Source: Pseudarthrobacter phenanthrenivorans (GTDB lineage: Bacteria > Actinomycetota > Actinomycetes > Actinomycetales > Micrococcaceae). From it: a stretch of 64,000 nt of DNA. Below, piece after piece: positions 43,657 through 53,540 of the stretch. The DNA lies in assembly GCF_000813845.1 (NCBI RefSeq), contig NZ_JWTB01000014.1:168876-232875 (forward strand), given 5' to 3'. The translations under genes and the position numbers were made by a program. Under the pieces are notes generated by a model. The model made no database searches and was not told the origin of the DNA. It saw only the letters and a program-made list of their open reading frames with translations. Every line of letters begins with the position of its first letter. The stretch's first letter is position 1.

Positions 43657-43686
43657 GCAGTGGTGTCACAGATGTGACACCACTGC
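43657..43686. promoter_or_regulatory. Perfect 30-bp palindrome upstream of the MFS exporter gene
   Basis: GCAGTGGTGTCACA (43657-43670), the two bases GA, and the exact reverse complement TGTGACACCACTGC (43673-43686). It lies between the stop of the isomerase gene (43698) and the exporter start (43590), both on the minus strand. Its proximal half contains TGTGAC, which is 16 bases from TAAATT, so it may overlap the exporter promoter and act as an operator. As RNA it could also be a stem of 11-12 pairs, but no T-run follows. Confidence 0.6.
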
Positions 43687-43697
43687 CGAATACCGAG

Positions 43698-44972
43698 TCA
43701 GCGGCCGGAGGACACGCTGTCCTGTCCCTGTCCGCGCAGGCGGGCGTCGAGGAGGCCTGCCGCCACCGCCGGGGCCAGCCCGGGGGCCAGCGGGAGGCGC
43801 GGAACCACGAGGCAGTGCCACAAGTGGTAGATGTCTGCCTTACCGGACCATACGGTCGAGGAGACATTGCCGTTTTCGTCCAGTTCCTGTTTCCAGGACC
43901 CGTGTTCGTAGTCGATGAACCAGTCGCGTGCGTGGTCCCAGATGCGCTCATACCAGTCCGCATATGTCTTTTCGCCGGTGGCAATGTACAGGGCCGCCGC
44001 ACCTCCAATGGCCTCGGCGGGGACCCAGCGGATGCGTGTGGTGACCACCGGCTTGCCTTCCCAGTCGACGGTGTACACGAAGCCGGGATGGCCGTCCGGT
44101 TCCCAGGCGTCGCGGATGGCTGCGTCGAACAGGCCCCGTGCGTCTTCGAGCAGCCAGTCCGGGACGTCCAGGCCGCGGGCTTCAAGCCCGGCGCGGAGGT
44201 GCAGGAGCAGTCGTGCCCACTCCACCCAGTGGCCCGGGGTTCCGCCGTAGGCGCGGAACTGGCTGGCCCGGTCGTCGGTGTTGTATTCGGGCATCGGATT
44301 CCACTCCGGGTCGAAGTGCTCGAACACCCGGTAGTTGTTGTTGCGCGCGAAGTGGTGAATGAGAACCTCGGCAATATGGAGCGCCCGTTCCAGCCAGCGG
44401 TTCTCCCCGGTCACATCAGCGACGATGAGATAGGCCTCGACGGAGTGCATGCTCGCGTTCCCGCCACGGTATGCCTCCGTTTCTGTGAATTCACGGTTCC
44501 AGGAGTCAAAGCACATGTTGGCCTGGTGGTCCCAGAACTTCGTGTCGGCTATGCGCAACGCTTCGTCGAGCAGCTCGCGGGCTCCCGGGCGGCCGGCGGC
44601 GACGGCGCTGGCGGCGGCGAGGAGCACGAACGAGTGCTGGTAGCCGGACTTGGTATCGTTCACCGGCCCGTTCTGGTCCACTTCGGCGTACCAGCCGCCG
44701 AACTCGTCGTCGTGGAGGGCTCCGTTGAGTGCCGCGATGCCGTGGTCCACCAGCGTCCCGGCGCCCGGCCGTCCCATCAGCGCGGCCACGGCGAAACTGT
44801 GCGTCATCCTGGCGGTGATCCACAGGTGCGTCGGCTTGTCGGCGAAGACCTTGCCATAGTTGTCCAGCCAGCCGAATCCGGTGGGGACCTTGGAAGCCTC
44901 GGCGAAACGGATCAGCCGGTCCGTTTCCGCCTCAAGCCATCGTGCGTGGGCGGCACTGTCGAGCCACGTCAT
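43698..44972 (-). CDS. yihS: AGE-family sulfoquinovose isomerase (YihS type)
   Basis: A 424-residue (alpha/alpha)6-barrel isomerase that should convert sulfoquinovose to 6-deoxy-6-sulfofructose. It resembles E. coli YihS, as I recall it, along its length ([47 protein letters not shown]) with nearly gap-free numbering. Arg55, His176, His248, Glu251 and His383, the catalytic and substrate-binding positions of YihS, are at those same numbers here. Positions 238 and 379 (Arg and Gln in E. coli as I recall) are Gln and Ala. Last gene of the minus-strand operon, 37 bases after the exporter. General mannose isomerase is the alternative, but the neighbours argue for SQ. Confidence 0.9.
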   Translation of the reverse strand: MTWLDSAAHARWLEAETDRLIRFAEASKVPTGFGWLDNYGKVFADKPTHLWITARMTHSFAVAALMGRPGAGTLVDHGIAALNGALHDDEFGGWYAEVDQNGPVNDTKSGYQHSFVLLAAASAVAAGRPGARELLDEALRIADTKFWDHQANMCFDSWNREFTETEAYRGGNASMHSVEAYLIVADVTGENRWLERALHIAEVLIHHFARNNNYRVFEHFDPEWNPMPEYNTDDRASQFRAYGGTPGHWVEWARLLLHLRAGLEARGLDVPDWLLEDARGLFDAAIRDAWEPDGHPGFVYTVDWEGKPVVTTRIRWVPAEAIGGAAALYIATGEKTYADWYERIWDHARDWFIDYEHGSWKQELDENGNVSSTVWSGKADIYHLWHCLVVPRLPLAPGLAPAVAAGLLDARLRGQGQDSVSSGR

Positions 44973-45009
44973 GTTTAGTTCCTCTCTTGGTGCAGGTGAA
45001 AATGTCAGG

Positions 45010-45753
45010 TCAGCCGACGGCGTCGGAGACGCCGCGGATGATGGTTGCGGCCGCCCCCAGGTAGGCCAGGACGATCAGGAGAATCTGCGCGGCCCGGGCC
45101 GGGACGTGCTTGGCGGCGAGGTCGCCGAGTACCAGGCCGGCCAGGCAGGCTCCGGCGACGGCGAGCCACATCGCCAAAGGCAGGACGGGGAAGGTCGCGG
45201 GAGCTGTGATGGCCTTCGAGACCAGCGAGAACGTGCCGATGGTGAAGAAGTAGGGCTGCATGGTGGCCGCGAAGGACCTGTGCTGCCACCGGGTGGCGAT
45301 CGAGTACATGCTCACTGCCGGCCCGCCAACGCCCGCTGCCGTGTTCATGAACCCACTGAGCCCGCCGGCGGTCACCAGGTAGCGGCGGCGCGCCGGCAGG
45401 GTGGCGGACTTCAGGACCAGGAGGACGGTCAGCCCGACGGCGAGGATCACCCCGATGGAGATCTCCAGGACAGGCGCCGGAATTAGCCGGATCAGGACGG
45501 CTGCCGGAATAATGCCCAGCAGTGCCGAGGCGGCCAGGGCTGCGTACCGCTTCCAGTCGATGTCCCTCACCACCCGGAAGATGATGGCCCCTGCCGTGAC
45601 GGCCCCGCACACGTTCACGAGCACCACACCCTCAACGGGCCCCAGGAGCAGGACCAGGAATGGAGCGGCGACAAGCGCGAATCCCATGCCGGTGACGCGC
45701 TGCATCCCGGCCCCCATGACGACGGCGGCCAACACCAGGCCGGTGGTGAGCAC
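45010..45753 (-). CDS. TauE/SafE-type membrane exporter, probable sulfolactate/sulfonate exporter
   Basis: A 247-residue protein with about eight membrane spans of the TauE/SafE/YfcA family, with the family's repeated glycine-rich halves ([49 protein letters not shown]). Members export sulfite or C2-C3 sulfonates. It starts at GTG 45753 directly after the aldehyde dehydrogenase stop. Between a sulfolactaldehyde-type dehydrogenase and a YihS-type isomerase it most likely expels the sulfolactate end product; sulfite is the alternative. Confidence 0.85.
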   Translation of the reverse strand: MLTTGLVLAAVVMGAGMQRVTGMGFALVAAPFLVLLLGPVEGVVLVNVCGAVTAGAIIFRVVRDIDWKRYAALAASALLGIIPAAVLIRLIPAPVLEISIGVILAVGLTVLLVLKSATLPARRRYLVTAGGLSGFMNTAAGVGGPAVSMYSIATRWQHRSFAATMQPYFFTIGTFSLVSKAITAPATFPVLPLAMWLAVAGACLAGLVLGDLAAKHVPARAAQILLIVLAYLGAAATIIRGVSDAVG

Positions 45754-47193
45754 TTACGGCCTCCAGGCCACGTACTGGACCTCCTCGAACTCTTCGAGGC
45801 CGAGGCTGGATCCTTCCCGGCCCAGGCCCGATTGCTTGGCGCCACCCATGGGTGCGAAGGCAACGGAAGGCAGCGGGTCATTCACGCCCACGATGCCGGC
45901 CTCGAGCCGCTCGGGGACCTCCCAGCCGCGCCTGGGACTGCCGCTCCAGACATAGGCGGCCAGTCCCATCTCGGTGGCGTTCGCCTTCCGGACCGCTTCT
46001 TCCTCCGAGGAGAAGGTTACGACGCCGGCCGCCGGGCCAAAGACTTCCTCGGTTACCAGGAGTGCGTCGTCGGGGACGTCCGTGAGCAGCGTGGGTGCCA
46101 GGAAGGACCCCCGCGCGGGGACGGAAGTCCGTTGCGTGACGCGGCGGGCGCCCCGCTCCAGCGCGTCGTCGACCAGGGCCTGCACTGCGGACACCCGTTC
46201 GGCGTCGATGACCGGGCCGAGGTCCGGAACCGGTGCGCCGCCGTCGGGAACGCCGTGGCCGATGCTCATCGCATCAAAGCGGGCGCCCAGCTTCCGTGCG
46301 AACTCCTCTGCGATGCTGTCCTGGACCAGGAAACGGTTCGCCGCCACGCAGGACTGGCCGGTGTTGCGGAGCCGGCCCAGCACCGCGCCGTCCACCGCGG
46401 CCTCCAGGTCGGCGTCCTCGAAGACCATGAAGGGGGCGTTGCCGCCCAGCTCCAGCAGGGGCCGGACCACCCGCTCCGAGGCCGACGCCATGATCTGCCG
46501 GCCCACGCCCGTGGAACCGGTGAAACTGACCGCCCGCACCGCCGGGTGGGACATCAGGGCAGCCGTGATCTCGCGGGAGGGGCCGTGGACCAGGTTGACC
46601 ACCCCGGCCGGGAATCCGGCGTCGTGCAGAACCTCGAACAGCCCGGTGGCGGCCAGCGGGGCTTTCTCCGACACCCTGCCCACCACCGTGCAGCCGGCGG
46701 CGAGCATCGCTGCGAGCTTCCGGGCCTGGATGGACACCGGAAAGTTCCATGGTGTGAGGCTGAGGGCCACGCCGATGGGCTTGCGGCTGCTGAGATGGCG
46801 GCGGCCCTGCAGTTCAGGCGGGCTGATGGTGCCGGTGGCGCGGCGGGCCTCCTCGGCGAACCAGCGGAAGTACTCCACCGAAAAGTCCACCTCGCCCTGC
46901 GCTTCAGGGAGCCGCTTGCCCGCCTCGAGCGCCAGGGTGTGCGCGAGTTCGTCGCGGCGTTCCGCCAGGAGGTCGGCGGCGTTGCGCAGCAGGTCGGCGC
47001 GGTGGCGGGCGGTGGTGCGGGACCAGGTACCGAAGGCGTCGGCGGCGGCGTCGGCGGCCTTGGTGGCGTCCCCGGCGGAGCCCCAGGCCACCTCGCCCAC
47101 GGTGCTGCCGTTGCCGGGGTCGGTCACGTCTTTCGTGCTGCCGGCGGCCTGCCAGGCGCCGTTGACCAGATGGCCGGCTGATTTCAAATTCAC
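45754..47193 (-). CDS. Aldehyde dehydrogenase, probable sulfolactaldehyde dehydrogenase
   Basis: A 479-residue NAD(P)-dependent ALDH of the succinate-semialdehyde dehydrogenase group. Catalytic Cys282 in NTGQSCVAANRF, general base Glu248 in LLELGGNAPF, Asn150 in TPWNFP, and EVFGPAAGVVTF near the C-terminus. The coenzyme-binding lysine usual in this family (VxKPSE) is replaced: the sequence reads VVGRVSEKAP, which may alter NAD/NADP preference. In the sulfoquinovose operon it should oxidise 3-sulfolactaldehyde from the YihT-type aldolase to 3-sulfolactate. No YihU-type reductase is present. Confidence 0.86.
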   Translation of the reverse strand: MNLKSAGHLVNGAWQAAGSTKDVTDPGNGSTVGEVAWGSAGDATKAADAAADAFGTWSRTTARHRADLLRNAADLLAERRDELAHTLALEAGKRLPEAQGEVDFSVEYFRWFAEEARRATGTISPPELQGRRHLSSRKPIGVALSLTPWNFPVSIQARKLAAMLAAGCTVVGRVSEKAPLAATGLFEVLHDAGFPAGVVNLVHGPSREITAALMSHPAVRAVSFTGSTGVGRQIMASASERVVRPLLELGGNAPFMVFEDADLEAAVDGAVLGRLRNTGQSCVAANRFLVQDSIAEEFARKLGARFDAMSIGHGVPDGGAPVPDLGPVIDAERVSAVQALVDDALERGARRVTQRTSVPARGSFLAPTLLTDVPDDALLVTEEVFGPAAGVVTFSSEEEAVRKANATEMGLAAYVWSGSPRRGWEVPERLEAGIVGVNDPLPSVAFAPMGGAKQSGLGREGSSLGLEEFEEVQYVAWRP

Positions 47194-47232
47194 GGATGTT
47201 GCCTTTCGTTGGGCGGGCAGGGGCCTGTGTGC

Positions 47233-48048
47233 TCAGCCCTTGCTGGCGCCGGCGGTGATGCCTGCGACGAAGTAGCGCTGCAGGAAGACGTAGGCCACCA
47301 CCACGGGCAGTGACGCCAGGATCACGCCGGCAAACAGGAGGGGATAGTTGGTCTGGAACTCGCCCTGGAAACTCAGCAGTGCCAGCGGCAGGGTGCGGTT
47401 GCCCGGGGTCTGGATGAACAGCAGCGGGTACAGCAGCTCGTTCCAGTGGATAACGAACAGGAAGATCGCGGCGGCGGCGATGGAGGGCGCCGACAGCGGA
47501 AGTGCGATGGAGGAGTACGTCTTCCACGGGCCGCTGCCGTCAATGGAGGAGGCCTCATAGAGCTCCTTGGGCAGGGTCCGCATGAATCCGCCCAGGATGA
47601 AGACGGCAATGGGCAACGTGGAGACCACATTGGCCAGGACCAGGCCGGCGAGGTTGTCCAGGAGGCCGAGCCTGCCGAAGAGCACGTACAGCGGCACCAT
47701 GTTGGCCTGGGCCGGGATAGCCATGCCCAGGACCAGGAACCCAAAGATGGCCCACGCCATGAAACCCTTCAGCCGGGACACGGCATAGCCGGCCAGGCTT
47801 GCCAGGAACAGGGTCAGGGGCACGGAAATACCGGTGACAATGACGCTGTTCATGAAGGACGAGCCCAGGTTCTGGCCGCCCACCACTTCGGCGAAGTTGT
47901 CGGGGGAGAGGGAGTGCGGCAGGCTGAACGGCCCGGCGAACAGTTCCTGCGTGGATTTGAAACTGCCGAAGGCCACCACGGTCAGCGGAACGATGATGAT
48001 GACCGCATAGATGGCCAGGATGGCGCGGCGGCTTACTGATGCGAGCAT
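47233..48048 (-). CDS. Carbohydrate ABC permease (MalG type), sulfoquinovose operon
   Basis: A 271-residue six-span permease. The EAA loop is KELYEASSIDGSGPWKTYSSIALPLSAPS. It starts four bases after the partner permease stop and precedes the aldehyde dehydrogenase by 39 bases. With the next two genes it forms a CUT1-type importer, probably for sulfoquinovose or sulfoquinovosyl glycerol; the ATPase is not encoded here. Confidence 0.9.
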   Translation of the reverse strand: MLASVSRRAILAIYAVIIIVPLTVVAFGSFKSTQELFAGPFSLPHSLSPDNFAEVVGGQNLGSSFMNSVIVTGISVPLTLFLASLAGYAVSRLKGFMAWAIFGFLVLGMAIPAQANMVPLYVLFGRLGLLDNLAGLVLANVVSTLPIAVFILGGFMRTLPKELYEASSIDGSGPWKTYSSIALPLSAPSIAAAAIFLFVIHWNELLYPLLFIQTPGNRTLPLALLSFQGEFQTNYPLLFAGVILASLPVVVAYVFLQRYFVAGITAGASKG

Positions 48049-48052
48049 GCTG

Positions 48053-49009
48053 CTAGTCCCCCTTCGGGGTCAGCCGGAGCAGGCGGCGCTGGAGCCAGGT
48101 GACCAGGGCGATCATCGCCATGAAGATGATCGACTGGGCGGCGGCGTAGCCGAACTCCGAGTTGGCAAAGGTGCTGTAGATACGGGTGGACAGGATGTCC
48201 AGGGCGGCCTTGGGCGGGTTGCCCGCGATGCCGAGGATCAGGTCGAACGCCTTGAATGACTGCACGGTGGTGTAGGCCACCACGATGGACGTGGCCGGGG
48301 CCACGAATGGCCAGGTGATGGACTTGAACTGCTGCCACTTGTTGGCGCCGTCCATTTCGGCCGCCTCGTAGAGTTCCTTGGGGATGGACTGCAGGCCTGC
48401 GATGTAGACAACCATCATCTGGCCCGAGTGGAACCACACCTGGGTAACGGCCACCCAGTACAGGGCCTGGGCATCGTTGCCGAGGTAGGAGCCACCGTCC
48501 ACGCCCACCGTCTTGAGGACCGTGTTGGCCAGGCCGAAGTTGGGATCGTAGATGAACTTCCAGATAAAGGCCACCGACACCGAGGACAGGATGGTGGGGA
48601 AGAAGAACAGGGCGCGGAGCAGGATGCTGCCCCGTGAGTTCTTGGTGAGGAGCAGCGCCAGGACCAGCGAGAACGCGGTCTGGGCGATGACCACCAGCAG
48701 CACGAACTTCAGGTTGTTCGTCAGGGCGTTAGTGAACAGTGAATCCTTGGTGAACGCCCGGACGAAGTTGTCCACGCCAACGTAGTTGAACGCCGCCGAA
48801 AAACCGTTCCAGTCGGTGATGGCGTACTGGAAGGCCTGCAGCGTGGGCATCACCAGGAAGAAGGCGACGACGGCGACGGCCGGCAGCGGGAACAGGTACA
48901 GCGCCGGATTGACCCGGGTGGGGGAGCGGCGCCGCCCCTTGGCGCCGTCGACGGCTTTCTGGTTCTCCGGTGCCTTGCGCTTGGCAGCGGTTCCGGGATG
49001 GATGCTCAT
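48053..49009 (-). CDS. Sugar ABC permease (MalF type), sulfoquinovose operon
   Basis: A 318-residue permease with a basic N-terminus (AAKRKAPENQKAVDGAKGRRR) and six spans. The EAA loop is KELYEAAEMDGANKWQQFKSITWPFVAPA. Its start overlaps the binding-protein stop by four bases. It pairs with the MalG-type gene that follows. Confidence 0.9.
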   Translation of the reverse strand: MSIHPGTAAKRKAPENQKAVDGAKGRRRSPTRVNPALYLFPLPAVAVVAFFLVMPTLQAFQYAITDWNGFSAAFNYVGVDNFVRAFTKDSLFTNALTNNLKFVLLVVIAQTAFSLVLALLLTKNSRGSILLRALFFFPTILSSVSVAFIWKFIYDPNFGLANTVLKTVGVDGGSYLGNDAQALYWVAVTQVWFHSGQMMVVYIAGLQSIPKELYEAAEMDGANKWQQFKSITWPFVAPATSIVVAYTTVQSFKAFDLILGIAGNPPKAALDILSTRIYSTFANSEFGYAAAQSIIFMAMIALVTWLQRRLLRLTPKGD

Positions 49010-50295
49010 AGCCGTTCATCAACAATCTTCTGGGCGGCAGCGGCTGCCTGCTCCGGGCTGGTGCCGGAGATAACGGCCGTGGCGCTGGCTTCCACCGCAT
49101 TGCGGACATCCAGGTTCTGGAACTGGAAGCGGGCGGCGAGCGCCGTCTTCTTCTGCAGCCAGGGGCTCAGCCGCTTGAGGTCCGGGTTGGTGTACGCCAC
49201 CTTGTCCACGGACACGTGCTGTGCGGTCTGGTTGGCGTAGTAGCCGGCGTTCTCGGGTTCGGAGAGGAAATCGATCCAGGCTGCCGCGGCGGCCTGGTTC
49301 TTGCTGGCCGAATTGACGCCCAGGATGAAGGTGGCGTTGTAGGCGCCCTCGTACTTTCCGTTGCCGTCCGAGGTGGTGTTGGGGAACACCAGATCGATGG
49401 GGAACTTGGCACCCAGCCCGCGGACGGCGGCAATATGGTACGAACCGGTGGCCAGCATGGCGGCCTTGCCCTGGGAGAACAGGTTCTGCGCCGGTTCCAC
49501 GGCTGTGCCGGTGGCGTTGGGCTGAACGAAGGGTGCCAGTTCCTTGTACTGGTTGAGCATCCTGATGAACCAGTCGTCAGTGCACTTGAGCTTGCCCTGT
49601 TCAATCTGGGCGCACATGTCATCCACGGGGGCATTGTTGGCGATCATGCAGTTGAACAGCTGGCCGCCGTTTCCCACGTCCCCGCCGGGCCAGGAGATCG
49701 GGATGACCCCGGCCGAGGCAAGCTTCTCGCACATGCCCAGGAAGGCGTCCCAGTTCTTGGGGGCGATCTCCGCGCCAGCCTTGTCGAAGAGGTCCACGTT
49801 GGCCATGGGCATGGGGAAGACCACCTGGTAGGGCAGGCCCAGCTGGCTGTCGCCGCTCTGGCCCGCGGACAGCAGACCCTTCTGGTAGTTCTTCACGGCC
49901 TTGCTGTCTTTGAGTTCCGTGTAGATGCCGGCTTCGCTGAAGTTCTTGAACTGGGCGCCACGGAACGTGGCGAAGGCGTCACCGATGGAGCCGCCGCGCA
50001 GCTTCTGCAGGGCCTGGGCGTTGTAGTCGTTGGAGGTGGAGATGTCCTGGGCAACCTCCGCGCCCCCGTGCTGTGCAGCGAAGCGCTTGATCAGTTCGTC
50101 GAACACGGCTTTGTCCTCGCCGCGCCAGTGGGCAAAGGACACTTTGCCGGTGACGGCTCCCGTCGAGGGGGCCGCCGGTCCGGTGGCACCTCCCGGTTTG
50201 GTGGAACCGCCGGGTCCGGCGCACGCTGCCGCAGCGGCGCCGAAGCCCAGGGCTCCGAAAAGGGCGACTGCCTGCCTGCGTGAAATCTGACTCAC
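49006..50295 (-). CDS. Sugar-binding lipoprotein, probable sulfoquinovose(glycoside) receptor
   Basis: A 429-residue solute-binding protein with a twin-arginine-type signal (SQISRRQAVALFGALGFGAAAAACAG), so it is probably exported folded by Tat and lipidated at about Cys25. The mature domain has the family-1 pattern (VFDELIKRFAAQHGGAEVAQDISTSNDYN; NLFSQGKAAMLATGSYHIAAVRG; AAAAWIDFLSEPENAGYYAN). It begins the transport trio of the sulfoquinovose operon, 91 bases after the aldolase. In analogous pathways such a protein (SmoF) binds sulfoquinovosyl glycerol; the ligand here is inferred from neighbours. Confidence 0.84.
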   Translation of the reverse strand: MSQISRRQAVALFGALGFGAAAAACAGPGGSTKPGGATGPAAPSTGAVTGKVSFAHWRGEDKAVFDELIKRFAAQHGGAEVAQDISTSNDYNAQALQKLRGGSIGDAFATFRGAQFKNFSEAGIYTELKDSKAVKNYQKGLLSAGQSGDSQLGLPYQVVFPMPMANVDLFDKAGAEIAPKNWDAFLGMCEKLASAGVIPISWPGGDVGNGGQLFNCMIANNAPVDDMCAQIEQGKLKCTDDWFIRMLNQYKELAPFVQPNATGTAVEPAQNLFSQGKAAMLATGSYHIAAVRGLGAKFPIDLVFPNTTSDGNGKYEGAYNATFILGVNSASKNQAAAAAWIDFLSEPENAGYYANQTAQHVSVDKVAYTNPDLKRLSPWLQKKTALAARFQFQNLDVRNAVEASATAVISGTSPEQAAAAAQKIVDERL

Positions 50296-50386
50296 AATAA
50301 TCTCCTCGTTGAGTGTTTGCTGTGTCTTGCTTGCGTACTGCTGAAAGGGGGTGCCCGGTTATCGTGCTGTGGCGTGCCGGGAGTGC

Positions 50387-51271
50387 CTAGGCGTTGGTCC
50401 TTTGGGTCGACACGACGTCGTCCACAACTTCACAGAGCCGCTGCAGCCGGCGGACGGCGTCAGTGGACAAGGATTCGACGACGTCGGGGGCGCCGATGCA
50501 GGACGCCCAGACGGCGCGTCCGGAGAGGAAGCCGCTGGCACCTTCGAGGCAGGCCCACCGGACGGCGTCCGGAAAGACGTCCTCGGGTACCCCGGAGGAG
50601 AGCACCACCCAGGGGCCATCGATGGCTTTGGTCAGTTCGGCGCACGCGGTGCGGACCTGTTCCTCGGATGCCTGGCCATGGAAAGGAACCTCGGCCTTGT
50701 AGAGGTCGGCGCCCAGGCCCCCGAGTTCCTTCGCTGCCGCAAGGATTCCGGCGTTCCAGTCGAAGTCGCCGCCTGCCAGCGGCTTGCGTGAGACGGGCTC
50801 GATGATGCTGATCAGCCCCGCCGACCGGCAGCTGTCCACGAATTCACGGACCATGGAGATCCTGCCTTCTGCCGGTTCATCCGGGCGGTAGAGCACCAGG
50901 AGCTTGAGGGCCTTGACGCCCAGTGCCTTGTATTTGTGCGGGTCCACCAGCCGGTCGATGGTGACCTCGCCCACCAGCTCGCCGTGGGCGGACTCGAAGT
51001 GGTCTGCGGAGGCGATCAGGCCGCAGCTCGGGTCAACCACCCCGGCTTCGATCGCCTGGTCCAGGGCAAATTGGCGGTCGATCAGGATGCCGGAGGCATA
51101 CGGAGTGAGGATCCGGGCCGCCTGCAGCTTGAAGTCGCGGAGGTCATCGTCGGTGACGGGCTGGTTCGTGTGCTCTGCGAACATGTTCCGCATTGCTTCA
51201 CGCTGGTCGACGGCGAGCATGGCGAACGCGCCGGAGGGGCGTTGCAGCGGGGAAAGGTCTGTGGGTGTCAT
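50387..51271 (-). CDS. yihT: 6-deoxy-6-sulfofructose-1-phosphate aldolase (YihT type)
   Basis: A 294-residue class I aldolase of the LacD/tagatose-bisphosphate aldolase group, closest by remembered sequence to E. coli YihT: SGAFAMLAVDQREAMRNMFA, ILIDRQFAL, KALKLLVLYRPDE, ISIIEPVSRKP, GADLYKAEVP, PWVVLSSGV and EGASGFLSGRAVWAS occur in order. The Schiff-base lysine is Lys192 in GADLYKAEVP. It should cleave sulfofructose 1-phosphate to dihydroxyacetone phosphate and sulfolactaldehyde. It follows the kinase by 19 bases. Confidence 0.92.
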   Translation of the reverse strand: MTPTDLSPLQRPSGAFAMLAVDQREAMRNMFAEHTNQPVTDDDLRDFKLQAARILTPYASGILIDRQFALDQAIEAGVVDPSCGLIASADHFESAHGELVGEVTIDRLVDPHKYKALGVKALKLLVLYRPDEPAEGRISMVREFVDSCRSAGLISIIEPVSRKPLAGGDFDWNAGILAAAKELGGLGADLYKAEVPFHGQASEEQVRTACAELTKAIDGPWVVLSSGVPEDVFPDAVRWACLEGASGFLSGRAVWASCIGAPDVVESLSTDAVRRLQRLCEVVDDVVSTQRTNA

Positions 51272-51290
51272 GGGCTGCTTCTTTCAGTGG

Positions 51291-52193
51291 TCAGTTGGAC
51301 GCTGGGACAAGGTTGATGGTCTGGCGCGGGATGGCAGAGCGGCCGTCCAGCCCGCCGCAGGAAGCGGCGGCGGTGCGGCCGGCGAATGCAGCGGCGTCCA
51401 CCAGGGGAAGGCCGGCCGCAACGGCAGCGAGCAGGGCGCCGTGGTACACATCGCCGGCGCCGAGGGTGGACACGATGGTGGCGGGCGTGGCGGGGACATG
51501 CACCGGCTCCCCTCCCCGTTCCAGGACCCAGGCCCCTTCAGCGCCGGCGGTCGCGACGACGGCGGAGGCGCCGTCGTCGAGCGCTTTCTGCAGAAGGGCC
51601 CCGGGGGCGAGTTCCGCGCCGTACTCTGCCTGGAGCCGTTCTATGGTGGGCACGTAAAGTGCGACGCCGCGCGGGCTGAAAGCGGGGATCGGGTTGCCCG
51701 CGTCAACGCTGATGTTGGGATGGCCGGGCTCGCGGACGGCGGTGGCCACGGCATTCCAGCCCAGGTGGTCCGTGTGGACCCATGACGCGGACCGCAGGAG
51801 TTCGAAAAAGCGGCTGCCGGCCGGGAAACTGACCGGCGGGACCGGGCGGGTGACGATGGCCCGGCTCTCGGTGGCCCTGCTCACCACGATGACGCTGGCA
51901 CCGGTTTTCACGCCTGCGTCCCGGATCACGGCGGATGTATCCACGCCCTCCGATTCAAGGCCGCTGATGATGCGCTCACCTTCTTCGTCCGCGCCAAGCA
52001 CCCCGGCAAAGGCAGCCGTGGCTCCGGCCCTGGCGGCGGCAACGGCTGCCGTTGCTGCGGGGCCGCCGCCGGCGGTTGCGAAGTCAGTGGCGACGGTGCG
52101 GCTGTCCGCGGCGGGATAGTCCTGCACCAGGGCAATGGAGTCAAGCGTGGCGCAGCCTACGAAAAGCAGGGGTCCGGTTGACGGTTGGGGCAC
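51291..52193 (-). CDS. yihV: Ribokinase-family 6-deoxy-6-sulfofructose kinase (YihV type)
   Basis: A 300-residue PfkB kinase starting at GTG 52193 (GAGGTGG just ahead; MPQPSTGPLLFVGCATLDS). The stretch GGGPAATAAVAAARAGA (42-58) is the same as in E. coli YihV apart from single changes, as I recall that sequence, and the C-terminal LGAGDVYHGAL carries catalytic Asp248. It should make sulfofructose 1-phosphate. First gene of the minus-strand sulfoquinovose operon, its promoter overlapping a DeoR-type operator. Other PfkB sugars cannot be excluded from sequence alone, but the YihS/YihT neighbours are strong support. Confidence 0.9.
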   Translation of the reverse strand: MPQPSTGPLLFVGCATLDSIALVQDYPAADSRTVATDFATAGGGPAATAAVAAARAGATAAFAGVLGADEEGERIISGLESEGVDTSAVIRDAGVKTGASVIVVSRATESRAIVTRPVPPVSFPAGSRFFELLRSASWVHTDHLGWNAVATAVREPGHPNISVDAGNPIPAFSPRGVALYVPTIERLQAEYGAELAPGALLQKALDDGASAVVATAGAEGAWVLERGGEPVHVPATPATIVSTLGAGDVYHGALLAAVAAGLPLVDAAAFAGRTAAASCGGLDGRSAIPRQTINLVPASN

Positions 52194-52226
52194 GTTCCAC
52201 CTCGTTGTAGTTCCGGCTGGTATTGA

Positions 52227-53471
<1,245 letters not shown>

Positions 53472-53480
53472 CTAGATACG

Positions 53481-53496
53481 TGTTGGAATTGCAACA
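53481..53496. promoter_or_regulatory. DeoR-type operator before the regulator gene
   Basis: TGTTGGAATTGCAACA is a palindrome with the same TGTTG-N6-CAACA pattern as the site at 52245-52260. It lies 44 bases before the DeoR start, indicating autoregulation and co-control of the sulfoquinovose genes. Confidence 0.65.
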
Positions 53497-53540
53497 TCCC
53501 GCCTGGCTCCTGCCCGGCGCTTTGGGGAGGGAGAACGGCC

